A stretch of DNA of 64,000 nt from Sulfuricurvum sp. PC08-66 (GCA_000830255.1 JQIT01000005.1:62001-126000); one strand, 5' to 3'; counted from the first letter of the stretch, positions 9,330-17,857 are shown. Numbers and translations: made by a program. The notes: generated by a model not told the origin, from the letters alone.

Positions 9330-9359
9330 TAAATTAGTCTAATGCATTAAACTAATTTA
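9330..9359. repeat. 30-bp near-perfect palindrome upstream of pgeF
   Basis: Outer arms TAAATTAGT (9330-9338) and ACTAATTTA (9351-9359) are exact inverted repeats; between them TAATGCATTA (9340-9349) is itself a perfect palindrome. Only one of 15 pairs fails (C9339/A9350). It ends 22 bases before the pgeF -35 box. It could be an operator or a bidirectional terminator without a GC stem; the length and symmetry favour a protein-binding site. Confidence 0.55.
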
Positions 9360-9381
9360 TTAGAAATTGCTTTTCCACTGC

Positions 9382-9410
9382 TTGACAAACCCAAAGCACT
9401 AGCGTATAAA
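9382..9410 (+). promoter_or_regulatory. Consensus sigma-70 promoter of pgeF; transcript probably leaderless
   Basis: TTGACA (9382-9387), a 17-bp spacer and TATAAA (9405-9410) form a near-ideal promoter. The pgeF ATG is at 9418, seven bases past the -10 box, so transcription should begin at or within a base or two of the A of ATG. An in-frame TAG at 9400-9402 rules out a longer protein, and no Shine-Dalgarno site exists. Confidence 0.75.
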
Positions 9411-9417
9411 TAGCCTC

Positions 9418-10146
9418 ATGAAACACGACACCCTTTTGCCTCACCATCCTCATCTCGTAGCCTTTTTCACCCATCGTCATGGGGGAGAGAGTCGCGCACC
9501 CTACGCCTCTAACAATCTCGCTTTTCATGTAGGTGATGACCCAGATAGTGTCACGCGAAACCGTGAAGCATTACGTGCCTCCATCGAGGGGTGCGAAAAA
9601 ATCGTCGCTATGAACCAAGTCCACGGTTGCGAAGTGTGTCACGTCGATACAGCTACGCAAGCCCCCACCGCTGATGCCTTGACCACGCAAGAGCGCGGTG
9701 TGGCGCTCATGGTCATGGTGGCAGATTGCACGCCGCTCTTGTGGTACGACACGCAAAACGAGGCGATTGCCGCGGTGCATGCAGGGCGTGCAGGTGCGCT
9801 AGGCAATATCGTGGCGTCGACCTATGAGACGATGCATGCACGCTACGGCTCGCAAGCCTCTCATATCGAGGTGGTGATGGGTCCTAGTATAAGGAGCTGT
9901 TGTTACGCGATTGGTCCCAAAGAGGTCGAGCAGACACGCCAAAAGGGGTACGATTTCGCCCTCTTGATGCGCGAAGGGCAAGCGTATTTGGATATCGAGG
10001 CGATTTTGCTCTCTCAGCTTGGCGCCTTGGGTATCACGCATATCGTGCGAAGCGAGGTATGTACTGCGTGCGATACGCAAAACTACTTTTCGTACCGAAA
10101 AGAGGGGGTTACGGGGCGTTTTTCGGGTGTGATTATGTTAAAATAG
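9418..10146 (+). CDS. pgeF: Peptidoglycan editing factor PgeF / laccase-domain (YlmD/YfiH) protein
   Basis: This 242-residue protein has the whole laccase-domain signature: FFTHRHGGES near the N-terminus, SNNLAFHVGDDPDSVTRNRE, then metal ligands H69 (NQVHG), C104 (VADCTPLLW) and H121 (AVHAGRAGALGNI). Family members bind zinc or copper. They have been described as purine nucleoside phosphorylases/deaminases and, in E. coli, as a factor that keeps serine out of position 1 of the murein peptide. The start is fixed by an in-frame stop upstream, and the promoter geometry predicts a leaderless message. The ankyrin gene follows after nine bases but has its own -10 box inside the end of this gene. 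Confidence 0.92.
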   Translation: MKHDTLLPHHPHLVAFFTHRHGGESRAPYASNNLAFHVGDDPDSVTRNREALRASIEGCEKIVAMNQVHGCEVCHVDTATQAPTADALTTQERGVALMVMVADCTPLLWYDTQNEAIAAVHAGRAGALGNIVASTYETMHARYGSQASHIEVVMGPSIRSCCYAIGPKEVEQTRQKGYDFALLMREGQAYLDIEAILLSQLGALGITHIVRSEVCTACDTQNYFSYRKEGVTGRFSGVIMLK

Positions 10147-10150
10147 GCGC
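10139..10150 (+). promoter_or_regulatory. -10 box with GC-rich discriminator before the ankyrin gene
   Basis: TAAAATAGGCGC lies at the 3' end of pgeF. The ATG at 10156 is 11 bases past the box, so the leader would be at most about five bases. It is one example of a core recurring through the window. Confidence 0.4.
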
Positions 10151-10155
10151 ATTTT

Positions 10156-11550
10156 ATGCAAAGTAGCGCCGTGCGACCTCTCCTAAATAAATTTTTTCTT
10201 CTTTTTGCTCTTTTTCTCTCTTTTTTGATGGCAGATGCGCAAAAAAGTCTCGAAGATGCACTCATGGCACGCGACTACGATGCAGTCACGGCACAGCTCA
10301 AAGCGGGTGCACCCTACGCCAAAGAGGGAGCATTACAGCCCTTTATGTTGGCGATTAGTTATGCGCCTTTGCGTGTTATCGAGGCTTTTTTGGAGGCAGG
10401 TGCCAATGTCAATACCATCGATGATTATCTAGGTACACCGCTGCTTTTGGCACTGCAACTAGAGCGTATCGAGGTGGCAAAAGCACTCCTCAAAGCCAAC
10501 GCCACTGTCGATGCCCCCAGCTTCAAAAGAGCCATCGCTCTCAAAAACGCACCACTTTTGCAAGAGATGCTAGAGCGCTATCGTGTCGATGATGAGAGTT
10601 TCGCAATTTTGGGTGAGGCGATAGGGCAGTGGCAAACGGCATTGGTATTGAAAATGGTCGAGAGAGGTTTCGCGCTTCACAAGCCCTATATGCCCTCGGT
10701 GCTAGAGCAAGCTATCCAGAGTGGCAATGAGGAGATGATGCACGGAGTCTTGGCGCGTATGGGCGACCTCAAGGGCGAACTGGGCGCACTCAAACGTGCC
10801 ATAGAGCGCCACTACACGCCTATCGCGACGCTTTTGCTTGAAAAAGGGGTCGATGTGCGAGCGCAGGGGCGTGATGAAGCGCTTTTGACATGGGCGATGA
10901 CCTACAAAGCGTATGACATTGCCACACTGCTTTTGAATTACGCAGTGGGTATCGATACGCTCGATAGAGAAGGGCGTACACCGCTTTTTGGGGCTATCGA
11001 AGCGCACCAAAATCTGCTGGTCAAGCGGCTCATCGATAAGGGTGCCAACCTCAATATCCTCGACCGCTACAACCACTCATTGTTGTATGCGTGTGTTGCG
11101 GCGAACAATTATGAGGCGTTTTTGCTCCTCAAAGAGCGCGTCATTAGCGATACCTTGGTGATACTAGAGAATCGCCCTATTTATTTGGCTATCAAGCGCG
11201 GATTTTCGCACTTTTTTTATGCACTGCTAGACGAGACGCGGGTGACTGATGCATCGCTCAATACGTTGGTGCATCTAGCCGCATACTACAATCGCAAAGA
11301 TATGTTGCTCTATTTGTTGCTCAAAGGGCACGATGTGGAGGTGCGCAATGCCAGAGGCGAGACGCCGCTCATCGTAGCGGTCAAAGAGGGGAGTATCCAA
11401 ACCGCCACGATGTTGGCATTGTGGGGTGCTAGCCTAGAGGTCAAAGATGAGCGAGGTATTAGCGTGTTGGGCTGGGCGAAGAAGAACAATCACGCCGCCA
11501 TCGTCAAATGGATAGAGCACTTTCAAATCAAACGCACCTATGAGCAATAA
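10156..11550 (+). CDS. Exported ankyrin-repeat protein
   Basis: This 464-residue protein begins with a basic start, a hydrophobic stretch (FFLLFALFLSFLMADA) and a likely signal-peptidase site near residue 28. The rest is a series of about 30-35-residue helical repeats with ankyrin signatures such as EAFLEAGANVNTIDDYLGTP, TPLFGAIEAHQNLLVKRLID and ETPLIVAVKEGSIQTATMLA. Ankyrin repeats are protein-binding scaffolds; an exported version would act in the periplasm or at the cell surface. No enzymatic domain is attached. Some repeats diverge from consensus, so the exact number (about 10-11) is uncertain. An internal -10 box at the end of pgeF suggests an own promoter. The aminopeptidase gene follows with its ribosome-binding site overlapping this stop codon. 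Confidence 0.85.
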   Translation: MQSSAVRPLLNKFFLLFALFLSFLMADAQKSLEDALMARDYDAVTAQLKAGAPYAKEGALQPFMLAISYAPLRVIEAFLEAGANVNTIDDYLGTPLLLALQLERIEVAKALLKANATVDAPSFKRAIALKNAPLLQEMLERYRVDDESFAILGEAIGQWQTALVLKMVERGFALHKPYMPSVLEQAIQSGNEEMMHGVLARMGDLKGELGALKRAIERHYTPIATLLLEKGVDVRAQGRDEALLTWAMTYKAYDIATLLLNYAVGIDTLDREGRTPLFGAIEAHQNLLVKRLIDKGANLNILDRYNHSLLYACVAANNYEAFLLLKERVISDTLVILENRPIYLAIKRGFSHFFYALLDETRVTDASLNTLVHLAAYYNRKDMLLYLLLKGHDVEVRNARGETPLIVAVKEGSIQTATMLALWGASLEVKDERGISVLGWAKKNNHAAIVKWIEHFQIKRTYEQ

Positions 11551-11560
11551 AGGAGTATCG

Positions 11561-12820
11561 ATGCTAACGTCACAACAACTCTGTGATTTTTTGGATGCAA
11601 GTGTCACGCCGTTTCATGCGGCGCAGACGATGCAAAGCTATTTTGTATCGCGGGGTTTCGAGGTGCTCGATGAGGCGCAAGCGTGGGAGCTCAAAGCGGG
11701 AGAGGGGTATGTTGTAGTACGTAATGGTAGCGCACTTATCGCCTTTGTGATGCCGCACGATACTGCGCAAGGGTGGCGCATCTTAGGGGCGCACACCGAT
11801 TCACCTGCGTTACGTCTCAAGCCCAAACCTCAAAGCACCAAAGCGGGTATGGTGGTATGGAGTGCAGAGGTGTATGGCGGCGTGCTACTTAATCCGTGGT
11901 TCGATAGAGCGCTGGGCGTAGCAGGGCGCGTGAGTACGCTGGATGCTCACGGTGAGGTGTCGCATACCTTGGTGCGTTCAGAGAGTGCCGTTGGGATTAT
12001 CCCCTCTTTGGCGATTCATTTAGACCCCAATGCCAACACCAATCGCACTATAAATGCCCAAAAAGAGCTAAGTGCAGTGGTCGGTATCGAAGGGAGTATC
12101 GAGTGGGAGCGCTATGTTGCAACCCTAGCGCAACTGCCTCAAGGTGCTCAACTTTTGGGGCATGAGCTCTACTTTTATGACACCCAAAAAGCCTCAACTT
12201 TGGGGGTAGAAAAGAGCTTGATAACGAGTGCTAGACTCGATAATTTGCTTTCCTGTTTTATGGGTATGCATGCGCTGGTCGATGCGCGCCAAGAGGCTAC
12301 GATGGTCGTTTTCAACGACCACGAAGAGGTGGGTAGTGATACTTTCGCAGGCGCCAATGGCAATTTTTTGACTTCTGTTTGGGAGCGTATCGTGGGGGAT
12401 GCCTCGATGCGCAGTCGTGCGGCGAGTCAAAGCCTTTTTGTCTCCACCGACAATGCGCACGCCCTGCACCCCAACTACATCGATGTGCACGAAGCCAACC
12501 ACGCGCCGCTTTTGGGGCGAGGCATGGTGCTCAAACACAACGCCAACCAAAACTACTCCACCAATGCCACAAGCGAAGCCTACCTACGCCAAGCCGCTTT
12601 GGCAGCAAATGTGCCACTGCAATCCTACGTCGTGCGCTCCGATATGCGTTGCGGTTCGACTATCGGACCTATGACCTCGGCACGCATGGGAATGGCGAGT
12701 GTTGATATTGGAGTGCCTACATGGTCGATGCACTCGATTCGTGAGACGGCGCATTTTGGGGATATTTTGGCAGGGTATAGTCTGCTTAGAGCACTTTTGG
12801 AGCGCACATGGAAAAAGTAG
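11561..12820 (+). CDS. M18 family aminopeptidase
   Basis: This zinc aminopeptidase is related to aspartyl aminopeptidase (DNPEP/ApeB) and trims N-terminal residues from peptides in the cytoplasm. Motifs are LGAHTDSPALRLKPKP, SARLDNLLSCF, VVFNDHEEVGSDT (the DHEE metal/catalytic centre), FVSTDNAHALHPNY and SMHSIRETAHFGD; all metal ligands appear present. The start is the ATG at 11561, preceded by AAAGGAG at 11549-11555 that overlaps the ankyrin gene's stop codon. An in-frame ATG at 11540 would give seven more residues but has no such site. The 419-residue length is normal for M18. The permease gene overlaps its 3' end by 13 bases. Confidence 0.93.
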   Translation: MLTSQQLCDFLDASVTPFHAAQTMQSYFVSRGFEVLDEAQAWELKAGEGYVVVRNGSALIAFVMPHDTAQGWRILGAHTDSPALRLKPKPQSTKAGMVVWSAEVYGGVLLNPWFDRALGVAGRVSTLDAHGEVSHTLVRSESAVGIIPSLAIHLDPNANTNRTINAQKELSAVVGIEGSIEWERYVATLAQLPQGAQLLGHELYFYDTQKASTLGVEKSLITSARLDNLLSCFMGMHALVDARQEATMVVFNDHEEVGSDTFAGANGNFLTSVWERIVGDASMRSRAASQSLFVSTDNAHALHPNYIDVHEANHAPLLGRGMVLKHNANQNYSTNATSEAYLRQAALAANVPLQSYVVRSDMRCGSTIGPMTSARMGMASVDIGVPTWSMHSIRETAHFGDILAGYSLLRALLERTWKK

Positions 12821-13815
12821 CCGTACGTTTTTCGCCCATTATTGGCGTTGCGGCGACGCTCATCGTCATTGTATTTTTACAAATGGCATCGACGATTTTG
12901 GTGCCTATTCTCGTAGCGATGGTCTTGGCGGTGCTAGGCTCCAATCCACTCATCGCACTACGCCGCCGTCATGTGCCCAATACGGTCGCTACTGTGCTTG
13001 TGATGGTGCTCATGGGTGCCGTGATTGCGCTTTTTGGCTACTTCATTGTCCATTCGCTCGATGCGATGAGCCGTGAATTTCACCACTACAAGACGCTTTT
13101 TGGGGTCAAATACGCCTATTTGGAGTCGATTTTTGCGCAGTATGGCATTGTCATCAATGTGCAGATGTTCGATATCGATACGGTCAAAGCCTTTTTGACC
13201 TCGACGCTCAAAAGCTTGGGGACTATCGTGACAGGTACCTTGGTGGTGCTCTTTTTGTTGCTCTTTATGTTGTTGGAAATTGGCATGATGGAGCACAAAG
13301 TACGCCAAATGTGGGCGCACGACTCTCGCCTGACGCAGGCACTTCGCGAAATTATCAAGAGCGTCAATCACTATTTGGCTATCAAAACCGCGACGAGTTT
13401 GGCTACAGGATTGTCGGTCTATTTGATGGCGCTGGTTGCGGGTATCGATTTCGCCCTTTTCTTGGGTGTCTTGGCGTTCGTGCTCAATTTCATCCCTACC
13501 GTTGGCTCGATTGTAGCTGCAATTCCAGGGATATTTTTGGCGTGGATGGCACTGGAGCTGGATGTGGTGGTCATCGTTATCATCGCCTATTTGGTCATCA
13601 ATATTGGCATCTCCAACTTCATCGAGCCCAAATTTATGGGCGAAGGATTGGGGCTATCGACGCTGGTGGTCTTCATCTCTTTGCTCTTTTGGGGATGGGT
13701 CTTTGGGATTGTGGGGATGCTCTTTTCGGCGATATTGACCATGGTGGTCAAAATCATGCTGGCACATTCGCCACGCACCCAATGGCTCGCGGTGATGATG
13801 AGTAATAAGAGCTAA
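12808..13815 (+). CDS. AI-2E family transporter (PerM-like permease)
   Basis: This 335-residue membrane protein has the AI-2E/UPF0118 layout: two or three N-terminal TM helices, a cytoplasmic helical segment at about 90-150, then four to five TM helices. The family's PTVGSIVAAIPGIFLAWMAL and NFIEPKFMGEGLGLSTLVVF motifs are clear. Members have been linked to AI-2 export or Na+(Li+)/H+ antiport, and the substrate here is unknown. The ATG lies inside the end of the aminopeptidase gene. Its last codons (Met-Ser-Asn-Lys-Ser-stop) form the left copy of an 18-bp direct repeat; the right copy lies just beyond the methyltransferase coding end, so the restriction-modification genes appear to have been inserted exactly at this gene's 3' end without damaging it. 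Confidence 0.9.
   Translation: MEKVAVRFSPIIGVAATLIVIVFLQMASTILVPILVAMVLAVLGSNPLIALRRRHVPNTVATVLVMVLMGAVIALFGYFIVHSLDAMSREFHHYKTLFGVKYAYLESIFAQYGIVINVQMFDIDTVKAFLTSTLKSLGTIVTGTLVVLFLLLFMLLEIGMMEHKVRQMWAHDSRLTQALREIIKSVNHYLAIKTATSLATGLSVYLMALVAGIDFALFLGVLAFVLNFIPTVGSIVAAIPGIFLAWMALELDVVVIVIIAYLVINIGISNFIEPKFMGEGLGLSTLVVFISLLFWGWVFGIVGMLFSAILTMVVKIMLAHSPRTQWLAVMMSNKS
13798..13815 (+). repeat. Left 18-bp direct repeat of the restriction-modification island
   Basis: ATGAGTAATAAGAGCTAA comprises the last five codons and stop of the AI-2E permease gene. It recurs at 15915-15932 with one change (C to T at position 15). Confidence 0.8.
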
Positions 13816-13841
13816 GTATCTGAATCAAAAAAAGGAAAAAG

Positions 13842-14564
13842 ATGACTCAAAAAGATTTGATTTTACAAAATGCACAAAAATGGTTTCGAGAGACTATCGC
13901 GGTAAATCATGAAAAAAATACGATTAAATTGAAAAATCCTTCCGAACATCAAATAAACCCTTTTTTGTTGCCTTACTTAGCTAACTTTTTGGAAGGTGAG
14001 ACAACACCCATAAGCATAGCAAAAGCGCTTGTCTATCCAAGAGCGTTAGGTACGTCGATAACGACTTCGTTTGGAACAAATATTCAAACTTTCGCATCGA
14101 GTGTTCTCTCTTCGTACGGCAGTATGATCTCTGGGATTGATATAGAGTTTGTAGACCAAATCGATAAAACAAAAAAATATTGTCAGCTCAAATCGGGTCC
14201 CAATACTATTAATAAAGATGACGTGGAAACTATCGCAGGGCATTTTAGAGACGCAATCAATTTAGCAAAAACGAATAAACTCAAAGTCTCTTTCGAAAAT
14301 TTTGCAGTTGGGGTTCTTTACGGAGAAGCAAAAGATTTGAGTGGTCACTATCAACGCATCACGAAACAATATCATCATCCTGTTTTGGTGGGTGAAGAGT
14401 TTTGGCATCGTTTGACGGGGGATACGAATTTTTATTTTGATTTGATTGAGTCTATTGCGCAGGTTGCTATCGAAGCAAATTTCAAAAGTAAACTTGATGA
14501 GGTTATTGAGGAGCTCTCAAAATCGAAAGAGATTGAAGCAATAGTGAAAAAACTTCGCCAATAA
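13842..14564 (+). CDS. Type II restriction endonuclease, PmeII-like
   Basis: This 240-residue protein resembles the PmeII-type restriction endonuclease family as I recall it. It has ALVYPRALGTSITTSFGTNI followed by a likely PD-(D/E)XK-type core: D100 in SGIDIEF and Q115-x-K117 in YCQLKSGP, i.e. a D...QxK variant. The C-terminal third is helical. A ribosome-binding site (AAAGGAAAAAG) precedes the ATG. The next gene is a complete C5 cytosine methyltransferase, so the two form a restriction-modification pair. Both are more AT-rich than their surroundings and are bounded by a direct repeat. The recognition sequence cannot be read from the protein. The family name is from memory; nuclease identity is well supported by the pairing. 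Confidence 0.78.
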   Translation: MTQKDLILQNAQKWFRETIAVNHEKNTIKLKNPSEHQINPFLLPYLANFLEGETTPISIAKALVYPRALGTSITTSFGTNIQTFASSVLSSYGSMISGIDIEFVDQIDKTKKYCQLKSGPNTINKDDVETIAGHFRDAINLAKTNKLKVSFENFAVGVLYGEAKDLSGHYQRITKQYHHPVLVGEEFWHRLTGDTNFYFDLIESIAQVAIEANFKSKLDEVIEELSKSKEIEAIVKKLRQ

Positions 14565-14622
14565 TAGGGCATTTTGACATATTACAGCTCGCCTTGAAAC
14601 GCTTTGTAGTAAAGTAACCATG

Positions 14623-14628
14623 TATAAT
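14623..14628 (+). promoter_or_regulatory. -10 box before the methyltransferase gene
   Basis: TATAAT at 14623-14628 would start transcription near 14635. That is upstream of the ATG at 14648 but downstream of the alternative ATG at 14627, which therefore would not be transcribed. No convincing -35 is seen at 17 bp; TTGAAA lies 23 bp upstream. MerR-type activators act at promoters with over-long spacers, which is suggestive because the encoded protein has a MerR-like head. Confidence 0.4.
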
Positions 14629-14647
14629 GTTGCACAAGGTTGGTACA

Positions 14648-15922
14648 ATGAACACACAAGAAAAAGAGTATTACGCCATTTCTGAAGTCGCTGATTTGCT
14701 CTCTGTTTCCAAAGAGACGTTACGACGATGGGATGAGAAAGGGAAGCTTACGCCTGTTCGACATCCCATCAATAATTATCGTGTTTATCATCGAAAACAG
14801 TTATTTGAATTTGAAGAGGCGCAATTGATGTTCAAATCCTTATGGGATGAAGAGATGCAGATAAAACCACTTCGAGCCTTTCGTTCTATTGAACTTTTCG
14901 CAGGGGCGGGCGGACTTGCGCTTGGACTAGAAAAGGCAGGATTTCAAGCGCAGTTACTCAATGAGATTGATAAATATGCGTGTGAAACACTGAAAAAAAA
15001 TCGTCCTGAGTGGAATGTAGTACAAGGTGATATAAAAAATATAGATTTTTCTGTTTTTGAAGGAAAAATCGATTTGCTTGCGGGTGGTTTTCCGTGTCAA
15101 GCGTTTTCTTATGCGGGTAATAAATTGGGTTTTGAAGATGCCAGAGGGACTCTTTTTTATGAATATGCACGTGCTGTCAAAGAGGCACAGCCCAAAATCT
15201 TTTTGGCAGAAAACGTACGAGGTCTTTTGAATCATGACAATGGGCGTACCTTGGCAACCATTCGAACTATCATTTCAGAAATTGGCTATGAGTTAATATC
15301 TGAACCCCATATTTTAAAAGCGATGTTTTATCAAGTACCTCAAAAAAGAGAACGTCTTTTTTTGGTGGGTGTTCGCAAAGATATTTACGCACAAATTTCA
15401 CGAGATGATTTTCAATGGCCCTCTCCCTATCGACGCATTTACACACTGCGCGATGCGCTCAAAAAAGGAGAACTCTATTCGTGTGATGTCCCTGATTCAT
15501 TGGGTCAAGAGTACCCCTCTCGCAAAAAAGAGATACTAGATTTGGTACCTGCAGGAGGCTACTGGAGGGATTTGCCAGAAGCCATTCAGCGTGAGTATAT
15601 GCAGAAAAGCTACTTTTTGGGCGGAGGAAAAACGGGAATGGCGCGTAGATTATCTCTCGATGAGCCTAGTTTGACCTTGACATGCGCACCCGCTCAAAAA
15701 CAAACAGAGCGATGTCACCCCGAAGAGACCAGACCACTACGAACACGTGAGTATGCGCGCATTCAAACATTCCCAGATGATTGGAATTTTGCTGGTTCAG
15801 TGACCAATCAGTACAAGCAAATTGGAAACGCTGTTCCTGTTAATTTAGGGTATGCCGTAGGACGTAGTCTGGTGAGGCTTTTGAATGCTATAGAAAAAGT
15901 GAGCAAAAGTACTCATGAGTAA
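14648..15922 (+). CDS. C5 cytosine DNA methyltransferase with N-terminal MerR-like HTH
   Basis: With the ATG at 14648 (AAGG eight bases upstream) the protein has 424 residues. Residues 8-55 form a MerR/excisionase-type winged HTH (AISEVADLLSVSKETLRRWD, then NNYRVYHRKQL). The methyltransferase motifs follow: motif I IELFAGAGGLALGLE (81-95), motif IV GGFPCQAFSYAG with catalytic C150, motif VI AENVRGLL (187-194), motif VIII QKRERLFLVG and motif X QIGNAVPVNLGYAVG. All ten-motif landmarks are intact, so it should be active and protect the host from the upstream nuclease. Methyltransferases with HTH heads often repress or tune their own operon. The MerR type of head is less usual and may control this module. 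The stop codon lies inside the right direct repeat. Confidence 0.93.
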   Translation: MNTQEKEYYAISEVADLLSVSKETLRRWDEKGKLTPVRHPINNYRVYHRKQLFEFEEAQLMFKSLWDEEMQIKPLRAFRSIELFAGAGGLALGLEKAGFQAQLLNEIDKYACETLKKNRPEWNVVQGDIKNIDFSVFEGKIDLLAGGFPCQAFSYAGNKLGFEDARGTLFYEYARAVKEAQPKIFLAENVRGLLNHDNGRTLATIRTIISEIGYELISEPHILKAMFYQVPQKRERLFLVGVRKDIYAQISRDDFQWPSPYRRIYTLRDALKKGELYSCDVPDSLGQEYPSRKKEILDLVPAGGYWRDLPEAIQREYMQKSYFLGGGKTGMARRLSLDEPSLTLTCAPAQKQTERCHPEETRPLRTREYARIQTFPDDWNFAGSVTNQYKQIGNAVPVNLGYAVGRSLVRLLNAIEKVSKSTHE

Positions 15923-15932
15923 TAAGAGTTAA
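15915..15932 (+). repeat. Right 18-bp direct repeat of the restriction-modification island
   Basis: ATGAGTAATAAGAGTTAA matches 17 of 18 bases of the permease-gene end at 13798-13815. It overlaps the methyltransferase stop codon and reaches the end of the convergent chemoreceptor gene. Recombination between the copies would remove about 2.1 kb and restore a permease-chemoreceptor arrangement. Confidence 0.8.
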
Positions 15933-17764
15933 CCTTCGGTTTTGAAAATTTTGATCTTATCGTGAAGGGTTTTGGTCTTTTCGTCTAGCATCTGCGTAGA
16001 GCCTAGCATCGCTTGGACGCTTTTGCCGTTCTCATGCGAGAGGGCATCGATGGCTTCGATTTGGGTGAAGGTGGCTTGCATTTGGGTCACCATCGCGCTG
16101 AAGTTTTGGGTAGTTTGGCGTGAGACGGTGCTAGCGGTATGCATGGTCGTGTGCACCTCCTCTAAAACCTTTTGGACGTTGTGGGTCGTATCGACCAGAA
16201 GCGCTACATTTTTGGCGTTGTCGTTCATCGCTTTGCTTGTTGCGGCGATAGCTTCGACGATGATGTTGATAGTGGCGTTGATTTCGCCTAGACTGCGTTG
16301 GGTGCGCTCTGCCAATTTGCGCACTTCGTCTGCGACGACGGCGAAGCCTCTGCCGTGCTCTCCTGCGCGTGCCGCTTCGATGGCGGCATTGAGCGCGAGC
16401 AGATTGGTCTGGTCTGCGATGTCGGCAATCACATCCAATATCACCTTGACCTGATCGGCATCGGTGTTGAGTTTGTCGAGTTGCTGTGCGAACTCCTGCT
16501 CGATATGGGCGCTGGTTTGGACATCGGTGGAGAGTTTTTCGACTTCGATTTGCACCCCTTTGAGGGCGTTGGCGGCGTTGACGATACCGTTTTGGGCGTC
16601 GTTGCTCGTGCTTACAACACTTTGTAGTTCACTGTTGACGGTGCGGTTGGTCGCGACTGCCTCTTCGACGATGGTGCGTTCACGTTGGGTGCGTGACTCG
16701 ATGTGGTGTGTCTCTTGGGAGAGGAGCTCGGAGACATCTGCGCTTTTTTGGCTCAAATTGCCAATCTCGCGCAAGAGCATTTTGAATTCAGCAATGAGGG
16801 CATTGAAGGTCGCCTTGATAGCGCCAATCTCGTCGCTGTGTTGGACGTGGGAGATGTAGGTCAAATCTTTGTGTAGCGTGATGTGAGAGATCACCTCTTT
16901 GAGGTGGTAGATGCGCTTGTTGATGCTGTAGATGAGGCGCGACATGATGGCAAGCAAGAGTGCCAAAAAGAGCCCTACGAGGAGAAAGGTGGTGCGTTTG
17001 GTAGAGGCGATACTCTCATCGACATGCGCGTCCAAAAGCTGTACCGTTTCGTGCAGAATCGATTCAGTTTGATGAATGGTGTCGCGCAAGCGCCCGTGGA
17101 GTGCATCGGTGTGGTTGAATCCTAGACGCTCTTTGAGTCCCACATAGCGTTCAAAACTCTCTTCATAGCGTTGGAGTTTGTCGATGAGTGTGCGTGAAGC
17201 ACCCTTTTGGGCATCGGCAAGCTGTTTGCGTAGTGCGATGACCTCCTCTTTTGTCGGGGTCTGCAAAAAGTGCTGTGTAGTGACGATGAGCTGGAAGAGG
17301 GTGTTGTTGTGACTCTCCTTGAGCGCGTGTTGCAACAATCCTGCTAATGCACCGTCTAGGGCGTGGAGTGCACCGCTTTTGAGCGTGCCTATTTCGTTTT
17401 GCAGTGCCACATACGCCATGAAGTCGTCGTGGTAGGCTTGGACAATGGGTTCGAGTTTGGCTACTTGTGCGGTGGGCAGGTCGTGCGCCTCCAAAAGCAG
17501 CAAAAGCGCGTGCAAATCGACCGTAAGCGCTTTGTGGTTGGTCTGGAATTTTTCGGGGTATTTGGGGAGTTGGCGCGCCATAAAATCTTTTTCGTTGCGG
17601 CGTAGCTGAAGCATGAGACTCTCGACACTTTTGGTCAGAAACTTGGCTTGGCTAAGCGCATCGATTTTTTGGGTGGCAAGCAGGGGGAGTGTGATGACAA
17701 ACCCCATCGAAAAGAGTACGAAAAATGCGAGCAGTATGAGTTTGGAACGAATGGTAATAAACAT
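15929..17764 (-). CDS. Methyl-accepting chemotaxis protein with HBM-type sensor
   Basis: This 611-residue chemoreceptor has a first TM helix at about residues 8-28 and a long all-helical periplasmic domain to about 255. The domain starts with [15 protein letters not shown], typical of helical bimodular (HBM) sensors. A second TM ([20 protein letters not shown]), a HAMP domain and the cytoplasmic signalling hairpin follow, with the conserved tip [20 protein letters not shown] and [18 protein letters not shown]. It would couple a small-molecule ligand to CheA/CheW and flagellar rotation; HBM sensors often bind organic acids, but the ligand is unknown. No CheR-binding pentapeptide is seen at the C-terminus. 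The gene stands alone and ends against the restriction-modification island. Confidence 0.93.
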   Translation of the reverse strand: MFITIRSKLILLAFFVLFSMGFVITLPLLATQKIDALSQAKFLTKSVESLMLQLRRNEKDFMARQLPKYPEKFQTNHKALTVDLHALLLLLEAHDLPTAQVAKLEPIVQAYHDDFMAYVALQNEIGTLKSGALHALDGALAGLLQHALKESHNNTLFQLIVTTQHFLQTPTKEEVIALRKQLADAQKGASRTLIDKLQRYEESFERYVGLKERLGFNHTDALHGRLRDTIHQTESILHETVQLLDAHVDESIASTKRTTFLLVGLFLALLLAIMSRLIYSINKRIYHLKEVISHITLHKDLTYISHVQHSDEIGAIKATFNALIAEFKMLLREIGNLSQKSADVSELLSQETHHIESRTQRERTIVEEAVATNRTVNSELQSVVSTSNDAQNGIVNAANALKGVQIEVEKLSTDVQTSAHIEQEFAQQLDKLNTDADQVKVILDVIADIADQTNLLALNAAIEAARAGEHGRGFAVVADEVRKLAERTQRSLGEINATINIIVEAIAATSKAMNDNAKNVALLVDTTHNVQKVLEEVHTTMHTASTVSRQTTQNFSAMVTQMQATFTQIEAIDALSHENGKSVQAMLGSTQMLDEKTKTLHDKIKIFKTEG

Positions 17765-17788
17765 ACAAAATGCCTTGGAGAGGGAAAT

Positions 17789-17809
17789 GGCGCGGAGTAT
17801 AAAAGCGCC
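17789..17809 (-). promoter_or_regulatory. Promoter of the chemoreceptor gene with GC dyad
   Basis: On the minus strand TATACT is followed directly by CCGCGCC (complement of 17789-17801). GGCGC (17789-17793) and GCGCC (17805-17809) are inverted repeats flanking the -10 box. The start codon is about 25 bases beyond. Confidence 0.4.
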
Positions 17810-17857
17810 AAATTACAAAAACGTTACGAAAATATTTGTGAGAATAATGTGAAGATT

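Noticed and set aside
14627-14647. ATG at 14627 as methyltransferase start
   Set aside because: It overlaps the TATAAT -10 box and lacks a ribosome-binding site; ATG 14648 has AAGG and lies after the expected transcription start.
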